Shown: positions 52,850 to 63,663 of the stretch, piece by piece
Layout: the number at the start of each line of letters is the position of its first letter
How positions within the stretch are numbered: the stretch's first letter is position 1
NCBI GenBank assembly: GCA_019671005.1
Contig: CM033752.1
Span: 24,250,969-24,314,968 of the forward strand
Source of the DNA: Hibiscus mutabilis
Lineage: Eukaryota > Streptophyta > Magnoliopsida > Malvales > Malvaceae
Length of the DNA stretch: 64,000 bases
Direction of reading: 5' to 3'
Translations under genes and position numbers: made by a program
Notes under the pieces: model-generated
What the model was told of the DNA's origin: nothing
The model's input: only the letters and a program-made list of their open reading frames with translations
Database searches by the model: none

Positions 52850-54245
52850 CTTGTATTTTCATCATTGAATCCATTTCAGAAACACGAATGGTAAACACTA
52901 GATCCCCCACCATGAAATCAAAAATACCATCAATTTCTCCAATCTAATCAATTTCAATGAGAAGTTGTTGTTGGAATAATGGTTAATCCAAAACGAATAA
53001 ACAAATAAAAACGAAAATAAATCAAAGACAATTTAAATGGAATTTACATTTTCGAAATAAACCAAAAAGAAATCATGTTGAGGCCTATAGTTACGCAATT
53101 TTCTTAAGACAAATTTGAGTTGCCACATTGTTCAATTAAACACAAGACACAATTTCCATTCAAGTCATTCAATATGACCACCAAGAGGATAAGTGTATAT
53201 AAACACTTCCCATGCTATTTATCCCACCAATGTGGGATAAGGGGGTTTTCACTTCCTTACTCAATTCACAACTATCATACTTTGAGCATCAATTTCTTAT
53301 TCATTACTCAACCAATTTGAGCATATGAGATACCGTTGTAAAGGTCTCATAGAATAGAATAAGACCTAATAGAATCATTATTCGAATCTCTACCTTTACC
53401 CTTTCGTAATATGGCTCAAAATTACCATTTCCTCACATTTTTTCCAATAGTGGTCCCCTTTCAAACGATGAAGGTTCCAACTCACATTTGATCAGTGTCC
53501 CCCACACAACAGCCATATTTTCAAATGATCTCCATGACCAAGCATGCATTGGTATGCCTTTTACCTCCATCCATACCCTTCGATTGCCTCTATTCATTGT
53601 CGGATCCCGTTCCTCGACCTTTGTAAACCATTTATCCAATTTACCTTGTAAAATTTCACTCCTCAATTCCACACTGCTAAACAAAAGTAACACCCTTGAA
53701 CACGCAATACGCATTAATGAAAAGTCAAGTAAATTGGCGTCCTTCAGTTTTTTTGCCAATATTGCACGATCCATCGAACTTTGACTCCATCCCACCGTGC
53801 AGCTCTGAAGGACATCAACCTTATAGTCATCAATCACCCCTTGTACCCTACTACGCTACAGTTTCTCTTGAGGCGTCGATTTACTCTATTTATCTTGAAA
53901 ATTTTTCTGCCGTCAATATTGGAAACTCTCGAATCTTAGAGCGAAAGACAACAAAATCTTTGACCCATATAGCCAAAAACCATGTAGCCGTTCGATTACT
54001 CGTTTGACCTCCACCTCAGAATTCATTCGAACGAATTCATAACGCCCACCGTCCCTTGCTCGTTTCTTAGGTATAAACACATCTACAACCTTTCTATGGC
54101 AATCAAACGCCTGCCATAACCCCTTCCAGTGTAATCGCTCTGATATATTTGCCACAAAAAGGGTCCACCCTTGCCTACGGACGTTCTCCCGTTTTGCTTG
54201 CTCCATGAGGCAACTAATTTTAATTTTCCAGTTTTCGATCCACAC
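52850..54245 (-). pseudogene. RRM plus DUF4283-like ORF, probably LINE ORF1, interrupted
   Basis: Starts MWIENWKIKISCLMEQ at 54245. An RRM follows (WTLFVANISERLHWKGLW, VVDVFIPKKRARDGG, YEFVRMNSEVEVKRVIERLH). After a frame change, 53837-53433 matches DUF4283-like sequence (AILAKKLKDANLLDFSLM, GIPMHAWSWRSFENMAVVWG, EPSSFERGPLLE). A ~470 bp insertion interrupts it; the last part (FMVGDLVFTIRVSE, 52960-52850) lies beyond and is cut by the F LTR. The RRM-DUF4283 pairing is common in plant LINE ORF1 and in LINE-derived host proteins. No LINE endonuclease or RT is seen, so a host pseudogene remains possible. Confidence 0.6.
52970..53437 (-). mobile_element. Unclassified ~470 bp insertion in the RRM ORF
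   Basis: Coding homology stops at about 53437 and resumes at about 52968. The flanks share CTATTGGAAA / CTCATTGAAA, a possible imperfect target duplication. On the minus strand it carries TCCCACATTGG (within 53228-53239) and, 26 bases on, TTATATAC. TTATCCCAC and GTGGGATAA form a perfect 9 bp inverted repeat at 53219-53240. No reading frame. Ends are approximate. Confidence 0.45.
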
Positions 54246-54580
54246 CGAATCGTATCACCCCTATATTTGTAAGTTCTTTTAACATAGGAAAGTGAAGAAT
54301 GAAAGCACGTACCAGGTAAACGAGAAACATGAAAATGAAGACAAGCACCACAAAAATTGGAAAAGAACACCTGCTGTGAGCTGGAGGAGATAGTGGCGAA
54401 ACTTTTCTATTTATTAATATTATAACTCTTAATAATAATATTGAAAATCTTAATATTCACGTTGATGGTGAATTAATATTAAAACATATCTCCTTAATTA
54501 ACAAATAATTTTTTTTCCATTGGTGTGCTTGGTTGGGATGATGAAAAACTAAAAGGAAAATTTGTTTCTTTCCTATCCAT
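54246..54580. other. No gene; 5' flank of the RRM ORF
   Basis: 54246-54400 may be 5' untranslated sequence of the ORF. 54400-54580 is AT-rich with TTAATAATAA words. Confidence 0.35.
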
Positions 54581-55220
54581 TGTTTGGTACAATAGAAAAG
54601 TGAGAAAAAAATATTTTACCATTGTATCCTTATTCTAATATTTTTATTGATAAATTTTATTATGATATTATTTAATTATAATTTTTTATTCAGATAATAT
54701 TTATTTAAAATGATTAAAAAAGTCCATGTACTTTTAAATCTTAATACAATAACTTTAATAAAATATTTAAAATAAAAAAATTATAAAATAATGACTTAAA
54801 TTATTATACATATATATACAAGGATATTTTTTCGAATTATAAATTAAATTTAAAAATTAATAATATAAAATTAATTGATAATTAATGGTTTTTTACGGAT
54901 GAAAAAAATAAAAAAACAATATAAAGAATAAATTTTTTGAATAGAGTATAAAAAATAACTTATTTAAATAGTATAAATAAAAAACAATATAAAAAGTATA
55001 TATATGGAATGATTTTTTAAAATTATTTGGATACAATAATAAAAGTGTGCGAGACTTACTCGGTACACTACAGTTCACAGTAACCTATCTCAATTATGGA
55101 TAATTTCGTACTTTTATTGTTAAAATTAGTTGGATCCAAGTTTTCTTTAATGTTTTGTAAATGAAAAAGAAGAGTTTTCTTCTTTTACTTTTTTTTCTCA
55201 CTTTTTTGTTGTACCAAACA
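54581..55220. mobile_element. MITE-like element, 640 bp, long inverted ends
   Basis: The left end TGTTTGGTACAATAGAAAAG followed by TGAGAAAAAAA and the complement of the right end (TGTTTGGTACAACAAAAAAG, TGAGAAAAAAA) match over about 31 bases with two differences. The interior is very AT-rich with no reading frame. No clear target duplication was found, so the superfamily is open. Confidence 0.65.
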
Positions 55221-55408
55221 GTCTTTATAATTATTTTTGTTCATTTTTCCTTTTTTTTTTTCTTTTTATTTTTCTGCCGAATCAAGCAGAGCCTTCGGGG
55301 ATAAAGCTAGGATCCCAACTCGGGGACAAAGTATATTTAACTATATAATCAAACAAAATAAAATCACATTCATTGTTGAAATAATTTCAATACATATGCA
55401 TATCCAAT
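55221..55408. other. No gene; left flank of the hAT relic
   Basis: A T-rich run (55240-55275), then CAGAGCCTTCGGGGATAAAGC near 55288, which resembles the terminal region of TTF-type hAT elements (CAG..GGAGCTAGG style), but the right partner was not located. Confidence 0.3.
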
Positions 55409-57705
55409 CTAACAAAATAGAACATGTCGCTCTTTCATATTACAAAAGTCATTTATAATTGAATCTACATCAAATGTTTCAGCAATTTCTTTTTCAATAT
55501 ATAGCAACAAACAATTAGATAAGAATTCATCTTCAATCTTGTTGCGAAGCCTATTTTTAATAATGTTCAACGCTGAAAATGATTGTTCCGTAGTAGTTGT
55601 AGAAACTAGAAGAGTAAGAATGAGAGTCGTCGCTCTATATACAAGAGGATAAATCTCAGACTTTTTTGTTTTCACTAACCATTGGCACAAATCGAAAATA
55701 GTTTCCAAACTTTTGAAATTTAGAAGCTGTCGCACATGATCAAAATGCTCAAATTGTATCCTTAATTGCAACATCTCATGTTTAACAAAGTCTGAAGGAT
55801 AGAATTTATGAATCAATTGACAAATGTCATCAATTTTAAATAAAGTGTGCATCTCCTCTATATCTAATGTTGAACTAAGAGTAAGCAATTTTATTGTATG
55901 ATCATTGAATTTATTATGTAATTCTTGCAATTGAGTATCAAACATAGTATTTAAGATATCTACTTTGTAATGATGCTCCAATGTAATGTCATCTTATTGA
56001 TGACTTTCCTTTTTTTACAATATAATGAGCATTCAAATCCGAAATAAATATGTTAATTGAGTCACAAAAAGATATCACATTAATAATTAGGTCATTTTAT
56101 CTTTCATCCTTTAAAATCTGAATTAGTGACTTAGTAGATGAAACATGATGCATTGCATTCAAAAAGTTTTGAGATTGTTGTTACAAAGTTTGACATAGTA
56201 TATCAAAAATTTTAAGAACTTTCCTCATCAGATGTAAAATATAAAAAAACCTCAAAAAAATTAAAGCCTCGTATGTTGCATCTACTTCCGCACGCTGAGT
56301 TGAAGTAGCTCCAGCATCAATCATGTTCAACAAAACAACATAAGTTGCACTAAACTGAGTATCTCTTCGCCTTTGCAAAGTTCCAATTTGATCAAGCACC
56401 TTTTCTACTTTGAAGATCATAAATACCAACTAAATAAGCAACATTTGCAGCATGAGCAATTTTTAATTGACATATAACTTTTTTTAAAGCATCAACTAAG
56501 GCTAATTGTAGACGATGTGCCATACAACGAATATAATAAGCATATAGACATACACCTAAAATTAAAGCTTTTAAGCCATTTCATTCACCTCTTATATTAC
56601 TTGTATCATCAAAGTCTTATCCTCAAATAATACCAATATCCAGATTAAATTCGAAAAGGAAAAAATATTTTATCTTTTAATGTAGATGCAACAGTGTCTT
56701 TAACATGAACAAGGCCAAAAATTATTCTTTTACACATACATTCTTATCAACATATCTCAACACAATAGACATTTTCTCTATTTTAGCTTGATCTAGAGCT
56801 TCATCAAATATTATACAAAACTTTACATCACCAATTTTTTCACGGATGATATTTTTACTTTGTTTGAAAGGACATGCAAGATTTTCTTCTGTATTTATGG
56901 TAAAGTGTATGTAGCATTTTTTGGAGCTTTCTCTATGGTCTTTCCTACCTTATCATTGTAAGACGATATTAAACGAAACAATTGGAAAAAATTCTTGGGC
57001 TTTTGTGATGTTTTACTCTCATCATTATCTCTAATAGCGTATCCTTGAAATGCAAGCCACATAACTACATCAACTGAAGCTTTTAATCAAATTTTATTCT
57101 TTATAGCTTCTTGAGATAAAAATTACTGAATTTTTCTGTGAACATGCGAAGATTGATTAATCAGTCCCGCACATGTTCTTTCAGTATTTTGATGAGAAGA
57201 ATTGTGATCTTTTTCGATATGTGCTAAAAATGAACAATTCTTACCATCCCTTACCTTCTTCTAGTTTTGAAATCCATCAAATTCAATAATAAAAGCATTT
57301 GAATTAGAAGGACCATTTTCCTTGTAAAAAAAGAAAACACATGAACAAAATGTTGCATCTTTACTTGGAGAACATTTCAAATATGATGGGAACTGCTTAA
57401 ACCATAATGCTTGTAAGCTTCTTCGAGGAACTTTCACAAATTTTGGATACTCTGTAAAAATAATTTGATATGAACCGACTTTAATATAAGCTCGCCGAAT
57501 CTCATTTTGCATGTTAACAGTATACTTTCATATTTGCTTTTGCAATCCTGGATCATGATCCAACAAATTGATATTAAAACCCTCACTAACTTCAATCATC
57601 CGAGCTTTAGTAAGATTGTCATCCGAAATTATAGGGTTGATATTTTTACATGTATTTGACTCCTCATTTAAATGGGATTCTTTAACATTCTTCCGCTTGA
57701 AAAAG
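55409..57705 (-). pseudogene. hAT transposase relic (TTF-type zinc finger family)
   Basis: N-terminal TTF-finger region at 57600-57261: NLLDHDPGLQKQI, NEIRRAYIKVGSYQIIF, SLQALWFKQFPSYLKCSPSK, then a C-x-C-containing piece and EFDGFQN. The middle (57200-56200) follows the DUF4371/RNase H-like transposase in shifting frames (VVMWLAFQGYAIRDNDES, NFFQLFRLISSYNDKVGK, a conserved TLQRRRDTQFSATYVVLLNM block). The C-terminal dimerisation domain is open at 55981-55409, with YRATTLILTLLVSTTTTEQS, SALNIIKNRLRNKIEDEFL. Many stops; domesticated relatives resemble zinc finger MYM-type 1 proteins, but this copy is dead. Terminal repeats were not resolved. Confidence 0.82.
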
Positions 57706-58900
57706 CATCAATTGTAGATGACTTTTCATCTATAAAAATACACATACATTTATATATTAAATATTAATATTTGAAAGTATAATCTATTAAGTAAAACAAT
57801 ATGAGACAAAAATATCTAAATATATAATTTAATAAGGATATAAAAATTAAACAAATTCACATAAATATATAGACCACCACCCAGGTATCTTGGGAGTCAT
57901 CTCTCAAACTTAGTAGTTCTTCACAAATCACACATTATAATACAAAAGCTACCTATATTGTATATCACTCACTAAAAACTATCAATCAATCTATAATATA
58001 TATTAATAAAAAATATCAACCAATCTATTATGTCTATATATATATATATTAATTGCAATTATAAAATATTATTAAAATCATAACTTCTGTGGACTAAAAT
58101 CTCAAATCTACAATATCTTGGTTCTTTTGGTGTGAAATTGCCCTAAGTGCTCCGGTTGTTCCAATATCATCATGAACTGCAGTAATCTACAACATTAGTG
58201 AAATTATAATAAGAAAACGATAGTACTGTAAACTGAATTTTGCAAAGTACTTATTATTTATGAAAAATGAAAGAAAGAAAATTCTAATGGCAGAAATTCT
58301 TATTTGTTCGTATATATAATTATATAAGCAAAGTAATTTAGATTGTTCAAATTAAAATATCATAATAATGTTTGCCTCCATTCTTGCATATTTAATTTAA
58401 TATTCTAAAAATTAAACAATACAATAATTGTAATTTGTAAACACTAATGCTATGTTTTTTTCTCAATAAATATAGTTATTATTAAAAATAAAGGTAAAAT
58501 TTGCCTTACAAACAAATAATATTAGATTTAGAAATAAAAATGATAAAGCTAAAAACAAAAGTTACACCAAAACAAACATTTAAATGATTGAGAATCAAGA
58601 AGAAACTCAAAAGTACGTCAAAAACATTTACAAATTTAAATGCACCAAATCAATGTTCAGTTATATAAATAATAAAACAAAGAAAAACTTAACTGGAAGA
58701 AGAAGATTGATTTTTTTCCATCAACGGTGTCTGAAAGATTGGAATTTCTTATCCATTTGCATATAGAAATGAGAACTGAACAAGCAAAACTCAAGTGGCA
58801 ATGCATAAAGTAAATTTGAAACGTCATCTTATTTTTAATCCATTGACTTTTAAAATACTATTTATTAGATAAGTAATTATTTTTACTTTTACTACATAAG
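57706..58900. other. AT-rich stretch, no gene
   Basis: No domain on either strand. Short TA-rich runs such as TATATATATATA (58035-58050). It may include the 5' end of the hAT relic. Confidence 0.5.
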
Positions 58901-59076
58901 TGTAGTGTAAAAGATTTGTATCATTTATAACTCATAACATTTACAATGGGAGTATATATAGGATTACAATGAGGTTTAAGTATTATATAAATATAAGGAA
59001 ATTCAAATGTTACACACAATATAAGATTTAAATGAGTTTGATTAAGATATATCGTATCTTATCTTTGCCTTTGATA
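58901..59076 (-). repeat. Probable copia 3' LTR, ~176 bp
   Basis: After the purine tract TTGCGGGGGCG the sense strand enters an AT-rich stretch with a good TATA box (CCTATATATACTCCC, near 58935-58950) and ends CTTTTACACTACA. The start reads TATCAAAGGC rather than TG.., so the exact edge is uncertain. Size matches the short LTR of the other copia element. Confidence 0.5.
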
Positions 59077-60167
59077 CGCCCCCGCAAGATAGAGGATCCA
59101 CTGGAGATACCAATCATGGACCGACAATGGATAAAAAGATTCTGTTCAAGCGATTTGGTAACAATGTCCACAATTTGATCTTTGGAGAGAATGTGTTAAA
59201 CAAGTAGTGAACCTGTAAGAACTAAGTCACGGAAAAAGAAGTAATCAAGTGCAAGATGCTTCATACGAGGATGAAAGACTGAATTTTTGCAAACATATGT
59301 GGCACTGAGATTGTCAAAAAAGAGAGATGGTGGTTTTATTAATGCCACGTCAATCTCTTGAAGTAGATGTTGAACCCAAAGTACTTCAGTAGTTGCATTT
59401 GTCACGGTACGATATTTAGCTTCTGTGGAGGAATGAGAGATAATTTTCTGACGAGCTGACTTCTATGAACTAAGATTAAATCCAAGATAAATAGCATATC
59501 CAGTAGCGGATCTGCCGTCCGTAGAATATCCACTCCAATTCGCAACGACAAAGGCAATGAGATGGAGTGAAGATGCTGAGCAAAAAAGAATATCATGGCA
59601 TAATGTACCTTTTAGATAATGCAGGATGTGTTAGCTACTGTCCAATGTGCAAGTAAAGGACCATGCATGTATTGCGACAGACAATTCATGGAAAAGGAAA
59701 TATTCAAACGAATAAGTGTGAGATACTGAATGAGATCACGTAATCATCGATAACTAGAGATATCTAGTGCCGTGGATGGCTCTAGCGAAGGTAGTTTGCT
59801 GGAAGAAGACATTTGTATGGAAATTGCCTTGGCATTTTCCATATGAAAGTGAGCTAAACTTTCTAAGATGTATTGCACCTAATATAGAAATAAACCGATA
59901 GATAATATGTTGGTGAAATGAGTAATGAAGTCAGTATTATTACCAGTAAGCACAATATCATCCACATATACTAGAAAGTACAATAACTCTTTTTGCATTA
60001 TAAATGAAGAGTGATGCACCCGTCTTTGATTTCTTAAAACCAAATTGAAGAAGAAATTGAGAGAGTTCAATATACCATGCCCTCGGTGCCTACTTTAGTC
60101 CATACGAGGTCTTACGTAACTGACAAATATGAGATGTTTTGTAGAGTCATCATAGCCCGAAGGTTTT
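59077..60167 (-). pseudogene. Copia RT (3' part) and RNase H
   Basis: RT pieces: SYGLK then APRAWYIELSQFLLQFGF (60030-60120) and the catalytic LVYVDDIVLTGNN at about 59940-59980. RNase H follows: NWSGYSTDGRSATGYAIYL (59470-59540), SARQKIISHSSTEAKY, then an open frame 59405-59196 with TEVLWVQHLLQEIDV, PPSLFFDNLSATYVCKN and MKHLALDYFFFRD. A QNLFIHCRSMIGISSGSSI piece and the PPT end it. Numerous stops. Confidence 0.86.
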
Positions 60168-61645
60168 TGATGTGTGAAATATGGTATGCACAATTAGAGC
60201 AAGTATACTCGTCACACAAGTAATAAAGTGATGAGTATTGAGTATCGTATCCACAGGGATTAAAGTGATAAACTCAAAGTAATCACACAAAAGAATAGAG
60301 ATTAAGATATGGTGGTAAAACCTATAAACTAATGTTGTATCAAAGAAAAGAAAATTGAAGCAATTATTGAAGAACAAACTAATCATGGCTCACAAAGGTT
60401 TCTAATATAAATAAGTAGCTAGGCTTATTGCTAACTACGATGCTAACTACTATTCAAATGCTATAGCAATGAAACAACACTTATCTAGTCGATAGGATTT
60501 TCATATAAACTCTTAAACTATGTCTATCTAAAAGTTGATAAAAGAATGTTACGGCAGTACATGTCTGCGTTAACCCTAACAATATCATTATTTGTTAAGT
60601 TCCCCTTATTAATCGTTGAAAACCTAATCTTATGCCTAAGCAGGATTACAACTAAAGTTAACAGCTTAAGTTCCATTGTTCATACAGTCTAACTTAACTT
60701 TCTCGATATTAAGCCAAAATTCATAATCAAAGGCTACTCTGGCTAGCTCTTACAAGATAAGAATTAATCATCAATGAACATAATAAATAAGCAAAATGAT
60801 GCTATAACATTAATTAAGCAAAATAAATTAAACAATAAACCCAATTAAAAAGTATTTAGCTCATGTCTGAGCAAATAACATCCATCCAAATAAAGTATGT
60901 AATCATAGCAGTCAAATAAAGCAACAGAGAAAGGAATCCAAGCGTCATACGATTTCTCCTTTATGCCCGTTAGTCGATGTTGTAGCACTCCAAACTCCTC
61001 AAGACTCTCTCGATGGCTCTCGTCACTTGAAGACTCATCTTGACCTTCGACGATGGTGGTTCTCCGATGTTGAAGACAAGGGCTTGTTTTCTCCAATAAA
61101 GCATCTTTTCTGCTTGTTTATGCATTAGGTGCAAATGTTTTTCTAAGGGTATTCTCTTTGCCTTTTATAATAAGTGAAAACCCTATGGTTTTCTACTTTA
61201 AGCCCATTACATGTCAATCCTAGAAAATAAAAGAATATTTTGCCACATGCCTTTAATAAAGGGAAGAGGGTACCCATGTACTGTTGTACATACTTTCTAT
61301 GTGCTTAAATAAAGGTGAGAAGGGATCCTACGTTAAATGACGTCAAAGGATAAAGATTTAGTCTCCAATTTCCCAGCAATGCCATAGCGTCTGTAATCCA
61401 TCGTGAAAGAATGCTGAACAATGCTTCAACACGCTTCTACTTTCCTCAATTTCTGATTTTTTACAAAAACACCACCAAAACACTACATTCCCATTAAAAA
61501 CATCAATATATATATAAATCAATTAGGCTCAAGAATAAAATCCTCAAATGTATGCAAAATAGTCTAAATACAACTATACGAGCTCGATTACATACAATAA
61601 CTTGAGTAAAATGGCATAAAATATAGGTTTTTCGCATAGCTATCA
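60168..61645 (-). repeat. Solo Athila-like LTR inserted in copia RT, 1478 bp
   Basis: Copia coding stops after FLNDTLHEEVY at 61646 and resumes with PSGYDDSTKH at 60167. The inserted sequence has TGAT..ATCA ends on the sense strand and the tail CCTGTGGATACGATACTC, GTATACTTGC, the same type of LTR end as the Athila element at 6486-8043. Flanks AACAA and AAAAC are a degraded possible 5 bp duplication. No PBS, PPT or coding region is inside, so it is a solo LTR. Confidence 0.75.
61161..61170 (-). promoter_or_regulatory. TATA box in the solo LTR
   Basis: Minus strand TTATAAAAGG, roughly 480 bases from the LTR start, in the position expected of a U3 promoter. Confidence 0.5.
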
Positions 61646-62519
61646 TTGTTCTGGATAGACTTCCTCATGTAAGGTGTCATTTAAGAAGACATTATTAATA
61701 TCAAGCTACTTGAGGAGCCACACATGATGCAGTGCAAGAGTGAAAATAATATGCATCGTAACATGTTTCATCACAAGACTAAAGGTCTCAAAATAGTCTC
61801 AGCCAGCTTCTTGAGAATACCTCTTCACTACCAATCTGGCTTTGTATCGTTCAACAGAGCCATCATCACGTTATGTCACACAGAATACCCATTTGCACCC
61901 TATGACACATTATGTAGATCATGGAACAAGATCCCCAGTATGGCTGCACAACAAGAAAGTAAACTCATCTTTAATGGCTTGTCTCTATGATGGATCTTTG
62001 AGAGCTTGAGTAATAGTCTACAACTCTAATGGGGAAGGAAAAAGATGACAGGTAGTAGCATTAACAAATAAAGGACCAAAGTACCTTGGATTTGGCTAAA
62101 AAATTCGTTGTTGTTGAGAATCATGTTGTGGCAATTTAGTGGAGGTATCTTGTTATGGCAGATCAATGAAGGGAGCTAGTTGAGCAATTGGATCATTAGG
62201 TTGTCGTGGTATATTAGGCAAGGAAGCTGGAACTCATGGTTGCTAAGAATCATTTTGTGGCAATTTAGTGGAGACATCTTGTTGTGACAGATCAGCCAAG
62301 GGAGCTGGTGTACCAATTGGATCATCAGATTGTCGTGGCATATTAGGCAAGGAAGCTAGTACTGTAACTGGTTTATCATTTTTTCATGACATAGCAGTCA
62401 AAAAAGTGTGGAAGGTGATATCTTTGCAGTAGGGAACAATACTAAAGGAGGATGTCGCGGCACAGTGAGTGCACATCGTGTAGCAAAAGGGAAGATGTGA
62501 GGAACAAACTGAATCATGT
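61646..62519 (-). pseudogene. Copia hinge and RT N-terminus
   Basis: RT begins with an AIKDEF piece near 61985, CVIGCKWVF, DDGSVERYKARLVVKRYSQEAG, YFETFSLVMKHVTM and LDINNVFLNDTLHEEVY, ending at the solo LTR. Upstream, 62520-62030 is the Pro-rich integrase-RT hinge with two in-frame copies of a 43-residue unit (ASLPNMPRQSDDPIG.., ASLPNIPRQPNDPIA..). Frameshifts near 61910 and 61950. Confidence 0.82.
62111..62368 (-). repeat. 129 bp in-frame tandem duplication in copia hinge
   Basis: Units at 62111-62239 and 62240-62368 keep an exact 129 base offset (for instance GGCAATTTAGTGGAG and TTAGGCAAGGAAGCT in both). 129 is 43 codons, so the reading frame was preserved. The copies have diverged at roughly one base in eight. 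Confidence 0.85.
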
Positions 62520-63663
62520 TGTAACGCCCTGAATTTGGGACTAGATGTTAAATAGGTTGATTAGAAGGTTCAGGGGAACTAGTTTAGGCTATTCAAATTA
62601 GTTTCGAGAATAAAATCATAATAAATGGTTTTTCGTCAAAATACAATCTGGAAAAATGCTAGAAAATACTTAATTAATATTTTAATAATTTTGTAAAATC
62701 AATTTGAAGGAATTAAATTGGATTTTGGGACATTTTGGTCAGGTGACGAAAATGTAAAGATTTCAAAACTATTTTGGTGACTAAATCGTAAAAGGGTCAA
62801 AACGTAGAATCTTTAAGAAGCTAATTAACCAAAATTTTTCATCAGATTTTCCCCTTAATTTAGGATATTTTAAAAAGTTTTTAAAATGGTTTTAATATTA
62901 AAATAAATAGAATTGATAAAAAGGTTTTTAATTACCCAATTTCACTTTCTTACGTAACTACTTTTGCTCTCAACTTTCTCAGCACCCAAACTATCAATTT
63001 CATTCCGAAATTCACAGGAATCAATCTCTTTTGATTTCCTTTTGATTTCCTATTTGATTCCTTTGATTTCTACATCAAAATCTACTTGGTTTCTTGAAGT
63101 TCTCATCCAATCTTTGCCAATTAAGGGAGAAATCAACATTTAGAGGTGGTTTTCGTTTCTATCATCTAATTAAAGGTTCTTTATTAAAATTCCCAAGTTC
63201 TTGATCCTTTACAACTTATTTTTGTTATGTGTTTATGATTTAATCAAGATTTTATGGATTAAAGTGAATTTTGATGAGAAAATTGGATGAACATGGTTAT
63301 GGATCTATTTTCTATTGAATCTAATTGATTTCGATCTCTTATAAGATGTGTTTTAATGTTTTAAAGAGATATTAATTAAAGAAATCCTGAAACCATGTGA
63401 ATTGCTAATTTTCTAGGTTGTAAATAGTTAGATTTTGAGGTGATCTTGGTGTTGTAAGGTTGCTGGAGGTATAAGGACGTTATGGAGATTTTTTGGATGT
63501 TAATTTATGTTGTTAAGATGTTAAAATCAATAGGTTTTGGCTGGGATTTGTTTAACTGGAGTTTGGTTGTGTTTTCGGTCGTTTTGATGAAGCGTTTGAT
63601 AGTTTTAGTGAGGTGATGTTGTGTTTGATGGTTGCTGGAAATTAGAGATGCATGGAAGTGCTT
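62520..63663 (+). repeat. Chromovirus LTR (element H), first 1144 bp
   Basis: Starts TGTAACGCCCTGAATTTGG within the copia hinge. Related to but diverged from the D/E LTRs: it shares the GACATTTTGGT region (62729-62755), the GTGACTAAAT..AAAAGGGTCAAA block and AGAGGTGG-type spacing. Interrupted at 63664 by another LTR start. Confidence 0.75.

Larger units (their letters stand above)
58901..62519 (-). mobile_element. Second Ty1/copia element, 5' truncated
   Basis: Sense order is hinge, RT N-terminus, RT catalytic part, RNase H, PPT and probable 3' LTR. Gag, protease and integrase would be to the right of 62519, where a chromovirus LTR cuts the element. A solo LTR splits RT at 60168-61645. Stops and frameshifts throughout. 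Confidence 0.82.

Noticed and set aside
54083..54370. 95-codon frame overlapping the RRM ORF on the same strand
   Set aside because: It is out of frame with the RRM motifs, which are readable in the 54245-53913 frame.
55288..55320. Left terminal inverted repeat of the hAT element
   Set aside because: The sequence resembles a TTF-type hAT end, but no matching right end or 8 bp duplication was found between 57700 and 58900.
60845..61096. 83-codon frame in the solo LTR (Ser/Glu-rich)
   Set aside because: No recognisable domain; LTRs of this kind often contain chance frames.
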